The position numbers and the translations under genes were made by a program. Below are positions 17,209 through 24,764 of a stretch of 30,000 nucleotides of DNA, piece by piece. A model generated the notes under the pieces. That model did not search any database. It was given only the letters and a program-made list of their open reading frames with translations, and had not been told where the DNA came from. The stretch comes from Isochrysis galbana (Eukaryota; Haptophyta; Isochrysidales; Isochrysidaceae). The stretch's first letter is position 1; the number at the start of each line of letters is the position of its first letter. Location: contig CM030945.1 of assembly GCA_018136815.1 (NCBI GenBank), positions 1,589,077-1,619,076 of the forward strand, given 5' to 3'.

Positions 17209-19959
17209 ATGCCCCCTCAGCGTGTGGGCAAGGCGGAGCTTCTCGCGTGGGCAGAGAGACTGAGTGGAGAGCGGTGCTCACGACTGGAGGATCTGCGCTC
17301 GGGCGTCGTGCTCGCCCGCCTCATGAGCGCCGTCTTCCCGCGGCTGAGGCGAGCCAGCCTCAAGCGGAGCCCACGCTTCGAATGGGAAGTCAACTGCAAT
17401 TGGGATGCCATCGTCCATATGGCGCAGGTGAGGTGCTTCAAGCCGTCTGTGGGGAAGAGACGGCTGGGCTGTGGCGCTGCGAGCGCTGTGATACACACGG
17501 GAGATCCTTGAGGCATGCCAGCACACATGGGGGCACTGGGGTGGGGAGGGAAGGTCCGCTGCACATCGGATTTCATCGTGCATTTGGCCAAGCAGGACAG
17601 TTTGAGAGACGCGCCGTTGGGGTTGAGGGGAGAGGTATGCCTTCGTCCACATGACGCAGCTGAGTTTTCAGGAGGCATGGTGGCACACGGAAGGACGACC
17701 AGGATGGGGAGGCGAGGTCGACTTCAATTCAGATGCCCTGATGTATATTGTAAGGGCTGGGCTAGCGGTGCGAGGTGGAAGGGACGTGGTGGCGCACTGG
17801 GATAGGAAGGGGGTAGTCAATTGCACCAGGAGTGCCTCTGTCCGCATGCCTTACAAGCGAACCAGCGAACCAGGCGCGTGAGAAGAATTCAGTAGGCAAC
17901 ATGAAGGGAGAATCGGCAGGCCCCTGCTTGAACAAAGAAATCGACTACAGCTGGGACGCCGTTGTCCACACTGCCCGGATAAACCGTTGAAGCAGGGATG
18001 CACTGTGGGCGACGTTATTGGGGCTTGGGAGGGCTCGGCTGCGAGGGAGTGGAGGCCGGTAGTGTCATAGCGGCAGGGTCCGCTGTAGGAAAATTCGAAA
18101 TATGAGAGAACAGAGGAGGAGAAGAGGAGGCGTAGCTTTGGTGCTAGACGCAGAGCCTTCGCCATGGGGGATGGAGCAGCTCGCGAGAAAGGTGGACCGC
18201 AGCCATATGAGTGATGAGAGGTTGCGCGTTGACTAGACAGGCAAGAAGCGGCGGCGGCTAGAGCGCGCTCGCAACCGGCTGTTGTGGCGACACGCTCTAT
18301 ACCACATCGCACACTCATCGCCGCCACTGCAATTATGAGCGCAACTTCTAACTTGTACCTGCCCGCTTCTCGTCTCACAAAACTGTTCCCCACCCTCCTG
18401 TGCCAATGTCAGGAAGTCGGCCTGCCCAATGAACTCTTCTTTGAGCGCGATGGCCTCAAGGGCGGCCGATTCCGGCCTCTGTACAATTTCCTTGTGACCC
18501 TATACTTCCTGCATCAGGCAAGCGCCTGTGTCCGCACTGTCGCGCGGTGATGCTTAGGAGTGCCTTCTCATGCCCCCCCCCCCCTTCCGCCTCCCCCTCC
18601 CCCCCCCCCCCCCGACGATAGGTTGCTGCGGACCACAACTTCAACGCCGACTTTGCGCATCCCATTGAGGGCGTGATTTCTCAATATCTGCAATCTCGTG
18701 CCGCTATCGATACCATGGTGCTAGGAGGCGCCTGCGAGGCCACTTCTGCCACTACTGCACAGAATGCAAAGGCGGCGCGGGCGAACTGCACCTACCCTCT
18801 ACATTCACCCTCTGTCGCGAGCTCCTGCCGAGCGCATTCTCCCGGCACGTCCACGCGCACACAGTCGCCCGGCTCTCCTCCAAGAACCCCCGCATCGCAG
18901 TCGTGCACGAGCACGCTGCCCTCATCGCGACAGAGCGGGATCTCGGCACAACGAACGGGAACGTGCTCGAGCCCGCCGCTTGCCGTTGATGTTTCGGAAG
19001 TGTCGCGCAAAGATGACTGCGGCCTAGCCGCCGGCCCAGGAGCCCCATCATGGCAAGCCGCTCAGACGAACGCCATGGCTGTGGCGGCCTTCGAGCACCG
19101 GATGGAGGAGCTCCGGACCTCGCACGAAGAGGCGCTCCTCAAGGCGCGTGCCCAATTCGAGCGGGAGCTCCAGCAGCACGTGGTCTCGGGATCCCCCGAC
19201 GGGCACTCCCCACTGGAACTCCTGCTGAAAGAAGAAGTGCGCCGACTCCGCAAGCGCGAAGAGCAGCTACTGCGACAGCTCCAACAGAGTAAGATGCAGG
19301 CATCAACCGCGATGGCACGGGCGGCCGTCGCTCAGCAAGCCCTGCAGCGCATGCAAGCATCCATTCAGCTTTCGGCCTCGCCGCAGGGCCATACGGCGCA
19401 GCAGCAGCTCAGTCGGCCAGCTGCCGAGCAGACCATCACGTGCCCAGTCAGTGTGGACGGGGAGCTACGCCACATTAGCTTTCAGATGAAGGAAGGCGAA
19501 ACTCCAGAGGTGGTGGCTCGGGAGATGATTGCCCGCCTCCGGCTTGGCGGAGGCGCCAACAAGGAGAAGGAGTTTGCGGCGAGCATTCGCGCAGCACAGC
19601 CGCACGCCGCCAAGGGCGCTGTCCCCTCGCTTCTCCCAGCTTTTGTTGCCGCGCCCAGTGCTGCCCACGCGACGGTCTTGTCGTCACTGTACCCTCGCGA
19701 CTCTGTCTATGTGGTGGAGGAGGAGGACGAGGAGCTCGACGAGGAAGGAGATGGAACTGCGATGAGCTCGACGGAGCATGCGCGGGGATTGGCATGCGCG
19801 GCAGGAGGAAGCACAGGGGAGAAATCCCCGGCCCCGATCCCGCGCACATATATGCTGCCGGTCGAGGAGCCAGGTGCTGATGAATTCTTATTCTACGAAC
19901 CCGGCGAGCCACGCACGCCACCGACAACACCTGCTTTGAAACAGCTGACGCCAGAATGA
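17209..19959 (+). CDS. EB1-type calponin-homology protein with coiled coil, three exons
   Basis: Exons are 17209-17427, 18413-18517 and 18622-19959; all junctions are phase 0 and give 553 residues. The first intron is GTGAGG...TCAG (985 bp). The second appears to be a GC-AG intron (GCAAGC...GATAG). Residues 8-118 match the EB1/MAPRE microtubule plus-end CH domain: KAELLAWAERL, LEDLRSGVVLARLMSAVFPR, NWDAIVHMAQEVGLP, LKGGRFRPLYNFLVTLYFLH and ADHNFNADFAHPI, the last at the position of the EB1 sequence following the CH core. Then come a Ser/Thr/Pro/Arg-rich linker (about 145-230), a coiled coil (263-357), a small conserved-looking segment (ISFQMKEGETPEVVAREM, 393-410) and an acidic tail. The usual EB1 C-terminal EBH domain and EEY end are not evident. 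Probably a divergent microtubule-binding protein. Confidence 0.85.
17549..17985 (+). repeat. Decayed copies of the exon 1 end within intron 1 of the EB1-like gene
   Basis: Exon 1 ends with the peptide EVNCNWDAIVHMAQ. In the intron, related peptides can be read at about 17553 (VRCTSDFIVHLAK), 17640 (AFVHMTQ), 17717 (EVDFNSDALMYIV), 17813 (VVNCTRSASVRM) and 17935 (KEIDYSWDAVVHTAR). Units at 17530, 17685 and 17790 are also preceded by similar GGCACTGGGGTGGGG-like DNA. This points to tandem duplication of the exon 1/intron 1 junction followed by decay, or to alternative exons. The unit spacing is about 80-160 bp. Confidence 0.6.
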
Positions 19960-20340
19960 GGGCAGCCGGCCCATCTTCTTCCTCACGCGAAAACGCGCCT
20001 TAGGGTGGCTACCGATGGCAGCTTTGCGACGACTCGCCCCTGAAAGCGTGCCGCTCATTCGTACGCTATGAGTGTCGGCCTCGTCATTCCCGCTTCGTGT
20101 CATTCATAGTGCCCGGCAGTCATGCTCTGTATGAAGTGTCTTTCCTTTCAAGAGCACTTGACTAATCTTACCACTCCCAGATGTGTTGCGGCAAATATAC
20201 TGGCGGACCTTGACGACACTTGACAAGCCAACAAGAGATGCAATGCTCGTTGCACGGCGGCGGCGGCTCCCTTCCTTACATCGCCCCACGCCCCATGCGC
20301 CTCTCTATGCGTGTTGCTGCGACATTATTTGGCCATTCAT
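19960..20340. other. Intergenic region 3' of the EB1-like gene
   Basis: No gene seen. It should contain the 3' UTR of the EB1-like gene. Its right end (20341-20358) is the left copy of the 18-bp target duplication of the neighbouring insertion. Confidence 0.5.
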
Positions 20341-20468
20341 TCGGGCTGTCTCAATCTAAATTTAAATTTTTAACAAATTTTTATGGGTCGCGGCGCGGCA
20401 AAGGAACGGGACTAGCGCGCACACAAGACAGGACTCCCTGCCGCGGCGAGCGCAAGCACCCTTCCCCC

Positions 20469-21473
20469 TTATGCCACCCAGCTCTTCACTAGCTTACTAC
20501 CTGCGCTAGCCGGAGCACCCCTCCCTCCACACTCAAGCAGCCCCCCACGCCAGGATCCTGTTTTGGTCTCGCAGGCAAGGGGGCCTAATGGGAGGGTGAG
20601 GAGCAACTCCTCAAAGAGGAGCTTTGGGGAAGGAGATGTTTGAGTGGGGGCGCTATACCCTTGCGCTAGGCATGGGCAGCGACGCCGCCTCAAAACATGT
20701 CCTCCCTCTGGTCTTGAGTCGAAATTTTTGGTGTTTGAATCCGAGGGCGAGGGGGTTTGTGCTTCTTGGGTTGGTTGTAGTGGGATGAGGGAGTGGGAGA
20801 TGGAGTGAAGTGTTGAAAGAGGGCCCAAGGCAGGGCACTGAGTTGTAGGTACTTGTGGCCCACAAGCCTGGGGTGAAAACGAAAAGTGTATCAACATGTG
20901 TCTTGAATTGAAATTTTTGGTGCTTTGAACAGAGGGCGGGGGGGTTCGTGCCGTTTGGGTTGGTTGTGGTGTGAAGGGGGAGTGGGAGAGGGAGTCTTGT
21001 GTTGAGAGAGGGCCCAAGGCAGGGCACTGAGTGATTGGTACTAGTGGCCCACAAGAGTGGGGTGAAGACGAGAATTGTGTCAACAAGTTGGAAAACAGAG
21101 GCATGGGGTGCTCTCCGTATGGGGTTGATGGTTGTGAAGTGCCCTCCCATGTTGGGTGCACTGATGGTAGAGGTTTCCACCATGGGGAGGGCAGCTGAGC
21201 TGCCCTCCCACATGAGGTGCTCTTGGGGTGGGAGGGTTTCCCACTGTTAGAGGGGGTCTCCAAGACCCCCTGCATGATGCGCAGAGCCATGGTGGCAACC
21301 TGTTCGGTGCCAGTGCTCGCCACCCCGCGCGCTTGCGCGGGTGTGGTTTGGATGGGTTGGATGGGCTCTGAGAGGGCTTTCTGACGAGCCGCCTCGGGCG
21401 GCGTGGGGCGTCCCAGGTGGGGCGCGGTGGCGAGGGTCGCCTGGGGCTCGGGAGCGGTCGCGGCACGCTCCAT
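20469..21473 (-). CDS. ORF of the MERA insertion, 334 residues, unknown function
   Basis: It starts MERAATAPEPQATLATAPH just after the 5' hairpin and runs to a stop 110 bp before the element's 3' end. The product is Pro/Ser/Thr-rich and contains two in-frame copies of a 63-residue repeat (GP-VP-TQCPALGPLST, then HS-QPTQ, then TKNF-SR) encoded by the 189-bp tandem repeat. No domain is recognised. It may be a structural (ORF1-like) protein or a fortuitous frame in a GC-rich element. The repeat being a multiple of three and the frame filling the element favour coding, past or present. Confidence 0.4.
   Translation of the reverse strand: MERAATAPEPQATLATAPHLGRPTPPEAARQKALSEPIQPIQTTPAQARGVASTGTEQVATMALRIMQGVLETPSNSGKPSHPKSTSCGRAAQLPSPWWKPLPSVHPTWEGTSQPSTPYGEHPMPLFSNLLTQFSSSPHSCGPLVPITQCPALGPLSTQDSLSHSPFTPQPTQTARTPPPSVQSTKNFNSRHMLIHFSFSPQACGPQVPTTQCPALGPLSTLHSISHSLIPLQPTQEAQTPSPSDSNTKNFDSRPEGGHVLRRRRCPCLAQGYSAPTQTSPSPKLLFEELLLTLPLGPLACETKTGSWRGGLLECGGRGAPASAGSKLVKSWVA
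20711..21085. repeat. 189-bp tandem repeat, two copies
   Basis: Unit 1 starts GTCTTGAGTCGAAATTTTTG at 20711 and unit 2 GTCTTGAATTGAAATTTTTG at 20900. Both contain AGAGGGCCCAAGGCAGGGCA and end in GTGTATCAACA or GTGTCAACA. Indels inside the units preserve the frame of the minus-strand ORF. Confidence 0.88.
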
Positions 21474-21495
21474 AGTTCAAACTATAACAATAGTT
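21138..21495. other. Array of small-loop hairpins in the MERA insertion
   Basis: Perfect or nearly perfect hairpins occur back to back. GGGAGGGCAGC-TGA-GCTGCCCTCCC is at 21185-21209. GTGGGA/TCCCAC is at 21228-21244. AGGGGGTCT-CCA-AGACCCCCT is at 21251-21271. CCGCGC-GCTT-GCGCGG is at 21325-21340. GCCGCC-TCG-GGCGGC is at 21388-21402. AACTAT-AACA-ATAGTT is at 21480-21495. Imperfect ones lie at 21138-21162 and 21164-21183. They differ in sequence, but all have very short loops. Confidence 0.85.
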
Positions 21496-21565
21496 TTTTT
21501 CTCGGGCTGTCTCAATCTAGCGTCTGAATAGCAGACTCTATCTTAGAAGGTGCAACCCATGAACT

Positions 21566-21784
21566 ATCTGTAACTGATAGGGTCATGGAGCGCGCGCCGC
21601 TCCCCTCCCCCTTTGCCGCCGCCCTCGCCAAGATGGACGAACTACTGTTGGACACGCCGCTGTCGCCGAAGCGACCGTGCTAGGACGACCCGCCTAGCCA
21701 GTAGCCAGGCACGCACCACTGCCACCACCACCACGCCACACCCCCGCATCACCGCAAACAGCGAGACGGAAGCCCACGCCCATA
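21566..21784 (+). mobile_element. MERA-family head, copy 3 (truncated)
   Basis: CTATC-TGTAACT-GATAG at about 21566-21582 is followed by GGTCATGGAGCGCGCGCCGC. The frame reads MERAPLPSPFAAALAKMDEL, then LLDTPLSPKRPC and a stop where the copy at 24524 stays open. Similarity to 24497-24705 continues to about 21775, where the copy breaks into an A run and a family C-like head. The ATG lies 113 bp from, and divergent to, the ATG of the MERA insertion. Confidence 0.75.
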
Positions 21785-21786
21785 GC

Positions 21787-21820
21787 AAAAAAAAAATCTT
21801 CTTAAAAATCCCCGCTACTG
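21787..21820 (+). repeat. A-run plus CTTCTTAAAAATC motif (family C-like head)
   Basis: A10 followed by TCTTCTTAAAAATCCCCGCT, then ACTGAAC and unrelated DNA. It matches the first 30 bases of the repeats at 4343 and 5009 and sits directly 5' of the WWE/PARP-like coding region. Confidence 0.7.
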
Positions 21821-21844
21821 AACTAAATTTATACCTCTGCAGGG

Positions 21845-22550
21845 CGCTCGTCAGGATGCGACGCCTCTGCAGGGCGTGGGAGATGGATGGTGGATCTCGA
21901 TCACAAAGGCCTTCATCTGTACGACGTAAACACCACTAAGCTCATCGAGTCCGCCTACGGGTCGTACAAACGCTCCAGTGGCAAATCGAGCGTGAATATC
22001 CATGTTCAAGAAGCCGGCAAGAGTGGAAAGTTCTATGTCATCGATTTCGAGAGGATGCGCCAGGTCGATGCTCAAGATGTACGGCGCTGGCGTCGCATTC
22101 ATCGCACAGAGCTCGAGGACACGCCACTCACACCAAGAACTGCCGCCACGCCGCGCCAGACTGCCACTACCTCTCCAGAAATCGAGGGCCACGCCTGTCG
22201 GAGGCTGGAGTTCGACTACGAAACGAATGAGGAGCGCACACCTCAAATGAATTCCACGAAAGACGCCGAGCGCTCGTCAGGATGCGACGCCTCTGCAGGG
22301 CGTGGGAGATGGATGGTGGATCTCGATCACAAAGGCCTTCATCTGTACGACGTAAACACCACTAAGCTCATCGAGTCCGCCTACGGGTCGTACAAACGCT
22401 CCAGTGGCAAATCGAGCGTGAATATCCATGTTCAAGAAGCCGGCAAGAGTGGAAAGTTCTATGTCATCGATTTCGAGAGGATGCGCCAGGTCGATGCTCA
22501 AGATGTACGGCGCTGGCGTCGCATTTATCGCACAGAGCTCGAGGCCACGC
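21845..22550 (+). repeat. Recent tandem duplication of the WWE-coding unit (426-bp period)
   Basis: About 280 bp beginning CGCTCGTCAGGATGCGACGC (21845) recur at 22271 with about three mismatches. The offset of 426 bp is a multiple of three. The first unit also ends with a relic of the catalytic domain's start (GHACRRLEFDYETNEE, compare GHPGRTLELCHETSEQ), so the duplicated unit was WWE plus the first part of the PARP-like domain. Confidence 0.9.
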
Positions 22551-23875
22551 CGCTCACACCAACGAGCACACCCAGCCCACCAAAAAGGGTTACTGCCGCT
22601 TACGACAACTCTCTTATCGTCGATGGGCACCCCGGTCGGACGCTGGAACTCTGTCACGAGACGAGTGAGCAGGCCGCGCGACTCATTCAGAGCTCAGGCT
22701 TCATGAAGAATAGCCCCGACGTGTATCCAAGCGGCCAAAAATCGCTCTTCGGGCCATTGATATACTTTGCGGAGAGCCCCGAGGACGCGGCGAAGAAGGC
22801 GTTGAAAAAAGGCGTCGTGCTCCAAGCAACGGTCAAAGTCGGCCGCTCCATCGTCGTCTCAAGCGATGAGGCACGGAACGGCCTGCGGCACACACCTGAT
22901 CAGCTACGCGAAAAAGGATTCGACAGTGTCAAGGGCGTGGGCATGTGTACAGGCAACGAGTGGTGCGTGGCAAGTAGCGAGCAAGTGACTCGTATTCGCG
23001 TTGCCAACTATATCGATGTGTCGCCTGGCACCACTCATCTTGCACCCCAGCCGTTCTGGCTTTGGCCTGTGTGGGTTCAAGGCCTCGCCGCTGACATCGG
23101 TGTCGCGCACGATGCCGTTGATCGTACCGCCAGCAAGTCGAATGACAATGATGTACGAAGTGTAAAACGAGTAAACGGTGTACGCGTCAACTCGGCTGGT
23201 CGTCCCATAGGGGACGATGGCCGATTCTTGTCGTATGCTGAGGCCCAAGGCAAGGGTTGGAGCCCGCAGCACACCGACAACGCCGGAGCCGATTGCCGCA
23301 CTCCTACCAACAATGCCGACCGCGCTGCCACCCCGCGTGCTGCTACCGCACTAGGAGGGAGTGGTGGGGTGCGCACAAACTCGGCCGGCAAGCCTATCGA
23401 CGGGAAAGGCCGATTCATGTCATATGCTGAGGCCCAAGGCAAGGGTTGGAGCCCGCAGCACACCGACAACGCCGGAGCCGATTGCCGCACTCCTACCAGC
23501 AATGCCGACCGCGCTGCCACCCCGCGTGCTGCTACCGCACTAGGAGGGAGTGGTGGGGTGCGCACAAACTCGGCCGGCAACCCTATCGACGGGAAAGGCC
23601 GATTCATGTCATATGCTGAGGCCCAAGCGCAAGGCTGGACCGGGCAGCAGGCCCGAGCTCCCGGCAGTGTTGCCGTCTCGCACCAGTACACAAGCTCCTC
23701 CCGAGGGAACTTAGCGAGCGGCGGATTCCGCTCTGCCCATTCCGGTATCCAAAGTACTTCTATTCCATCATCGGGTGGCGGGGGGGTGCGCACGAACTCA
23801 GCCGGCAAACCTATCGGCGCTAATGGCAAATTCATCTCGTATGCTCAGGCCCGTCATCAGGGCTGGACTGGGTAG
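21887..23875 (+). CDS. WWE-WWE-PARP-like (ADP-ribosyltransferase fold) protein with C-terminal NSAGKPI repeats
   Basis: A 662-residue open frame. Two WWE domains (about 1-75 and 143-217; LYDVNTTKLIESAYGS, FYVIDFERMRQVDAQDVRRW) are nearly identical; WWE domains bind poly- or iso-ADP-ribose. A short PARP-like catalytic domain follows (about 250-370). It keeps an H-Y-E triad: His257 in LCHETS, Tyr293 in LIYFAES and Glu358 in GNEWCV. This predicts ADP-ribosyl transfer from NAD+. The C-terminus has four copies (from residues 432, 495, 558 and 634) of a unit with VRTNSAGKPI, GRFMSYAEAQ and GW. The tryptophan just before Met1 (in GRGRW, as in the second WWE) and a good acceptor, TTATACCTCTGCAG at about 21841, suggest an upstream exon. 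The true start may therefore lie upstream. Confidence 0.85.
   Translation: MVDLDHKGLHLYDVNTTKLIESAYGSYKRSSGKSSVNIHVQEAGKSGKFYVIDFERMRQVDAQDVRRWRRIHRTELEDTPLTPRTAATPRQTATTSPEIEGHACRRLEFDYETNEERTPQMNSTKDAERSSGCDASAGRGRWMVDLDHKGLHLYDVNTTKLIESAYGSYKRSSGKSSVNIHVQEAGKSGKFYVIDFERMRQVDAQDVRRWRRIYRTELEATPLTPTSTPSPPKRVTAAYDNSLIVDGHPGRTLELCHETSEQAARLIQSSGFMKNSPDVYPSGQKSLFGPLIYFAESPEDAAKKALKKGVVLQATVKVGRSIVVSSDEARNGLRHTPDQLREKGFDSVKGVGMCTGNEWCVASSEQVTRIRVANYIDVSPGTTHLAPQPFWLWPVWVQGLAADIGVAHDAVDRTASKSNDNDVRSVKRVNGVRVNSAGRPIGDDGRFLSYAEAQGKGWSPQHTDNAGADCRTPTNNADRAATPRAATALGGSGGVRTNSAGKPIDGKGRFMSYAEAQGKGWSPQHTDNAGADCRTPTSNADRAATPRAATALGGSGGVRTNSAGNPIDGKGRFMSYAEAQAQGWTGQQARAPGSVAVSHQYTSSSRGNLASGGFRSAHSGIQSTSIPSSGGGGVRTNSAGKPIGANGKFISYAQARHQGWTG
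23176..23650 (+). repeat. 189-bp coding tandem repeat (C-terminal repeats of the WWE/PARP-like protein)
   Basis: AGGCCCAAGGCAAGGGTTGG begins at 23241 and again at 23430, and a third, diverged unit begins at 23619, giving a 189-bp (63-codon) period. The two full spacers are almost identical. A fourth motif copy lies further on, at 23786-23875. Confidence 0.9.
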
Positions 23876-24167
23876 CAGGCCAAAGCTAAGCTACGGTTGT
23901 GGCAGGCAACTTGCCGCAGCTGCTCACGAAAGCGCTCCTCTAAAGGCTTGAGTACGGGGTCCTTCATAAGCTACATGCATATGCGGACGGCAGGCACCTA
24001 CGAGCGAGCATGACCGCCAAGGCTTTGGGCTGGCACATGGTACAGGCACCGGCCAACCAATCGGACCCGGCGAGTGGTGTAGGGAGTCGCGATACGCAAC
24101 TCCTCTCCAAGAGTGGAACTCCTACCAGACACGGTGGAGACCGTCATAGACGGTAGATGTATAAGAG
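23876..24167. other. 3' flank of the WWE/PARP-like gene
   Basis: No gene. Bases 23876-24160 probably contain the 3' UTR. A decayed extra copy of the C-terminal repeat may lie near 24000-24030 (GCATGACCGCCAAGGCTTTG, then GGCTGG). Confidence 0.4.
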
Positions 24168-24365
24168 TAAAAAAAATCTTAAAAACTAGCCGCTACTTGC
24201 ATGGCGCGAGGCAGATTGCTTGTGCTACTCATAGCTACCCTCCCTCACCTACCACATCCCCTTTCCCTCCCCCCCGTTTCCTTCCCTAGAGAACCAGGGG
24301 GGGGGGAGGCCGCGCGCGCTGCTTCGGGCGCTTCGGCCAGGGGCGTGAGATAAAGGGGGGTAAGA
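24168..24365 (+). repeat. Repeat family C, copy 3 (diverged)
   Basis: A run plus TCTTAAAAACTAGCCGCTAC, then GGCGCGAGGCAGATTGCTTG, pyrimidine-rich DNA, and GGCCGCGCGCGCTGCTTCGG followed by GGCCAGGGGCGTGAGA. Order and spacing match 5009-5205. Confidence 0.75.
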
Positions 24366-24496
24366 GTGGGTGATGTCCCTGTGTCCCTGTTCGGATCGCT
24401 GACTCGCCCTTTCGGGGGCCGGCAACTAGTGGGGGTCGTGATCCGTGTTCAGGCGAGTTACGACATGTTTCTTATCCCTAGTTGCGTCGCTACTTG

Positions 24497-24764
24497 CCCA
24501 ACTATCAATAAACTGATAGGGTCATGGAGCGCGCGCCGCCTCCCTCCCTCGCTGCCGCTGCCCTCGCCGCGATGGACGAAGCAATGCACAATGCAGGACA
24601 CGCCGCTGTTGCCGAAGCGACCGCGCCAAGACGACCCCCCCAGCCAGGTGGGCACAGGAGCCAGCGAGCCACGCCCGCGCACCACCGAGAACAGCGAGTC
24701 CACAGCCTGCATGCTGGCAACAGCCAGCATGCAACACACCCACATCACATCCCACAGCGCACAC
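24497..24764 (+). mobile_element. MERA-family head, copy 4
   Basis: AACTATC-AATAAACT-GATAG is followed by GGTCATGGAGCGCGCGCC. The ATG at 24524 reads MERAPPPSLAAAALAAMDEA. A one-step frame change then gives DTPLLPKRPRQDDPPSQVG, matching the SPKRPR motif of the other copies. TGCATGCTGGC-AACA-GCCAGCATGCA at 24708-24733 is a perfect hairpin with an 11-bp stem. The copy runs directly into family A copy 3. Confidence 0.75.

Larger units (their letters stand above)
20341..21519 (-). mobile_element. Complete MERA-family insertion (1143 bp) flanked by an 18-bp target site duplication
   Basis: TCGGGCTGTCTCAATCTA occurs at 20341-20358 and again, identical, at 21502-21519. The 1143 bp between them (20359-21501) read on the minus strand begin GAAAAAAACTATTGTTATAG, include a hairpin (21480-21495), then TTTGAACTATGGAGCG and a 334-codon ORF. 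They end in an A/T-rich tail (CATAAAAATTTG, TTAAAAATTTAAATT). A long perfect target duplication and an AT-rich 3' tail fit insertion by target-primed reverse transcription of a short, non-autonomous non-LTR element. There is no reverse transcriptase. The ORF and hairpin array are described separately. Confidence 0.82.
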
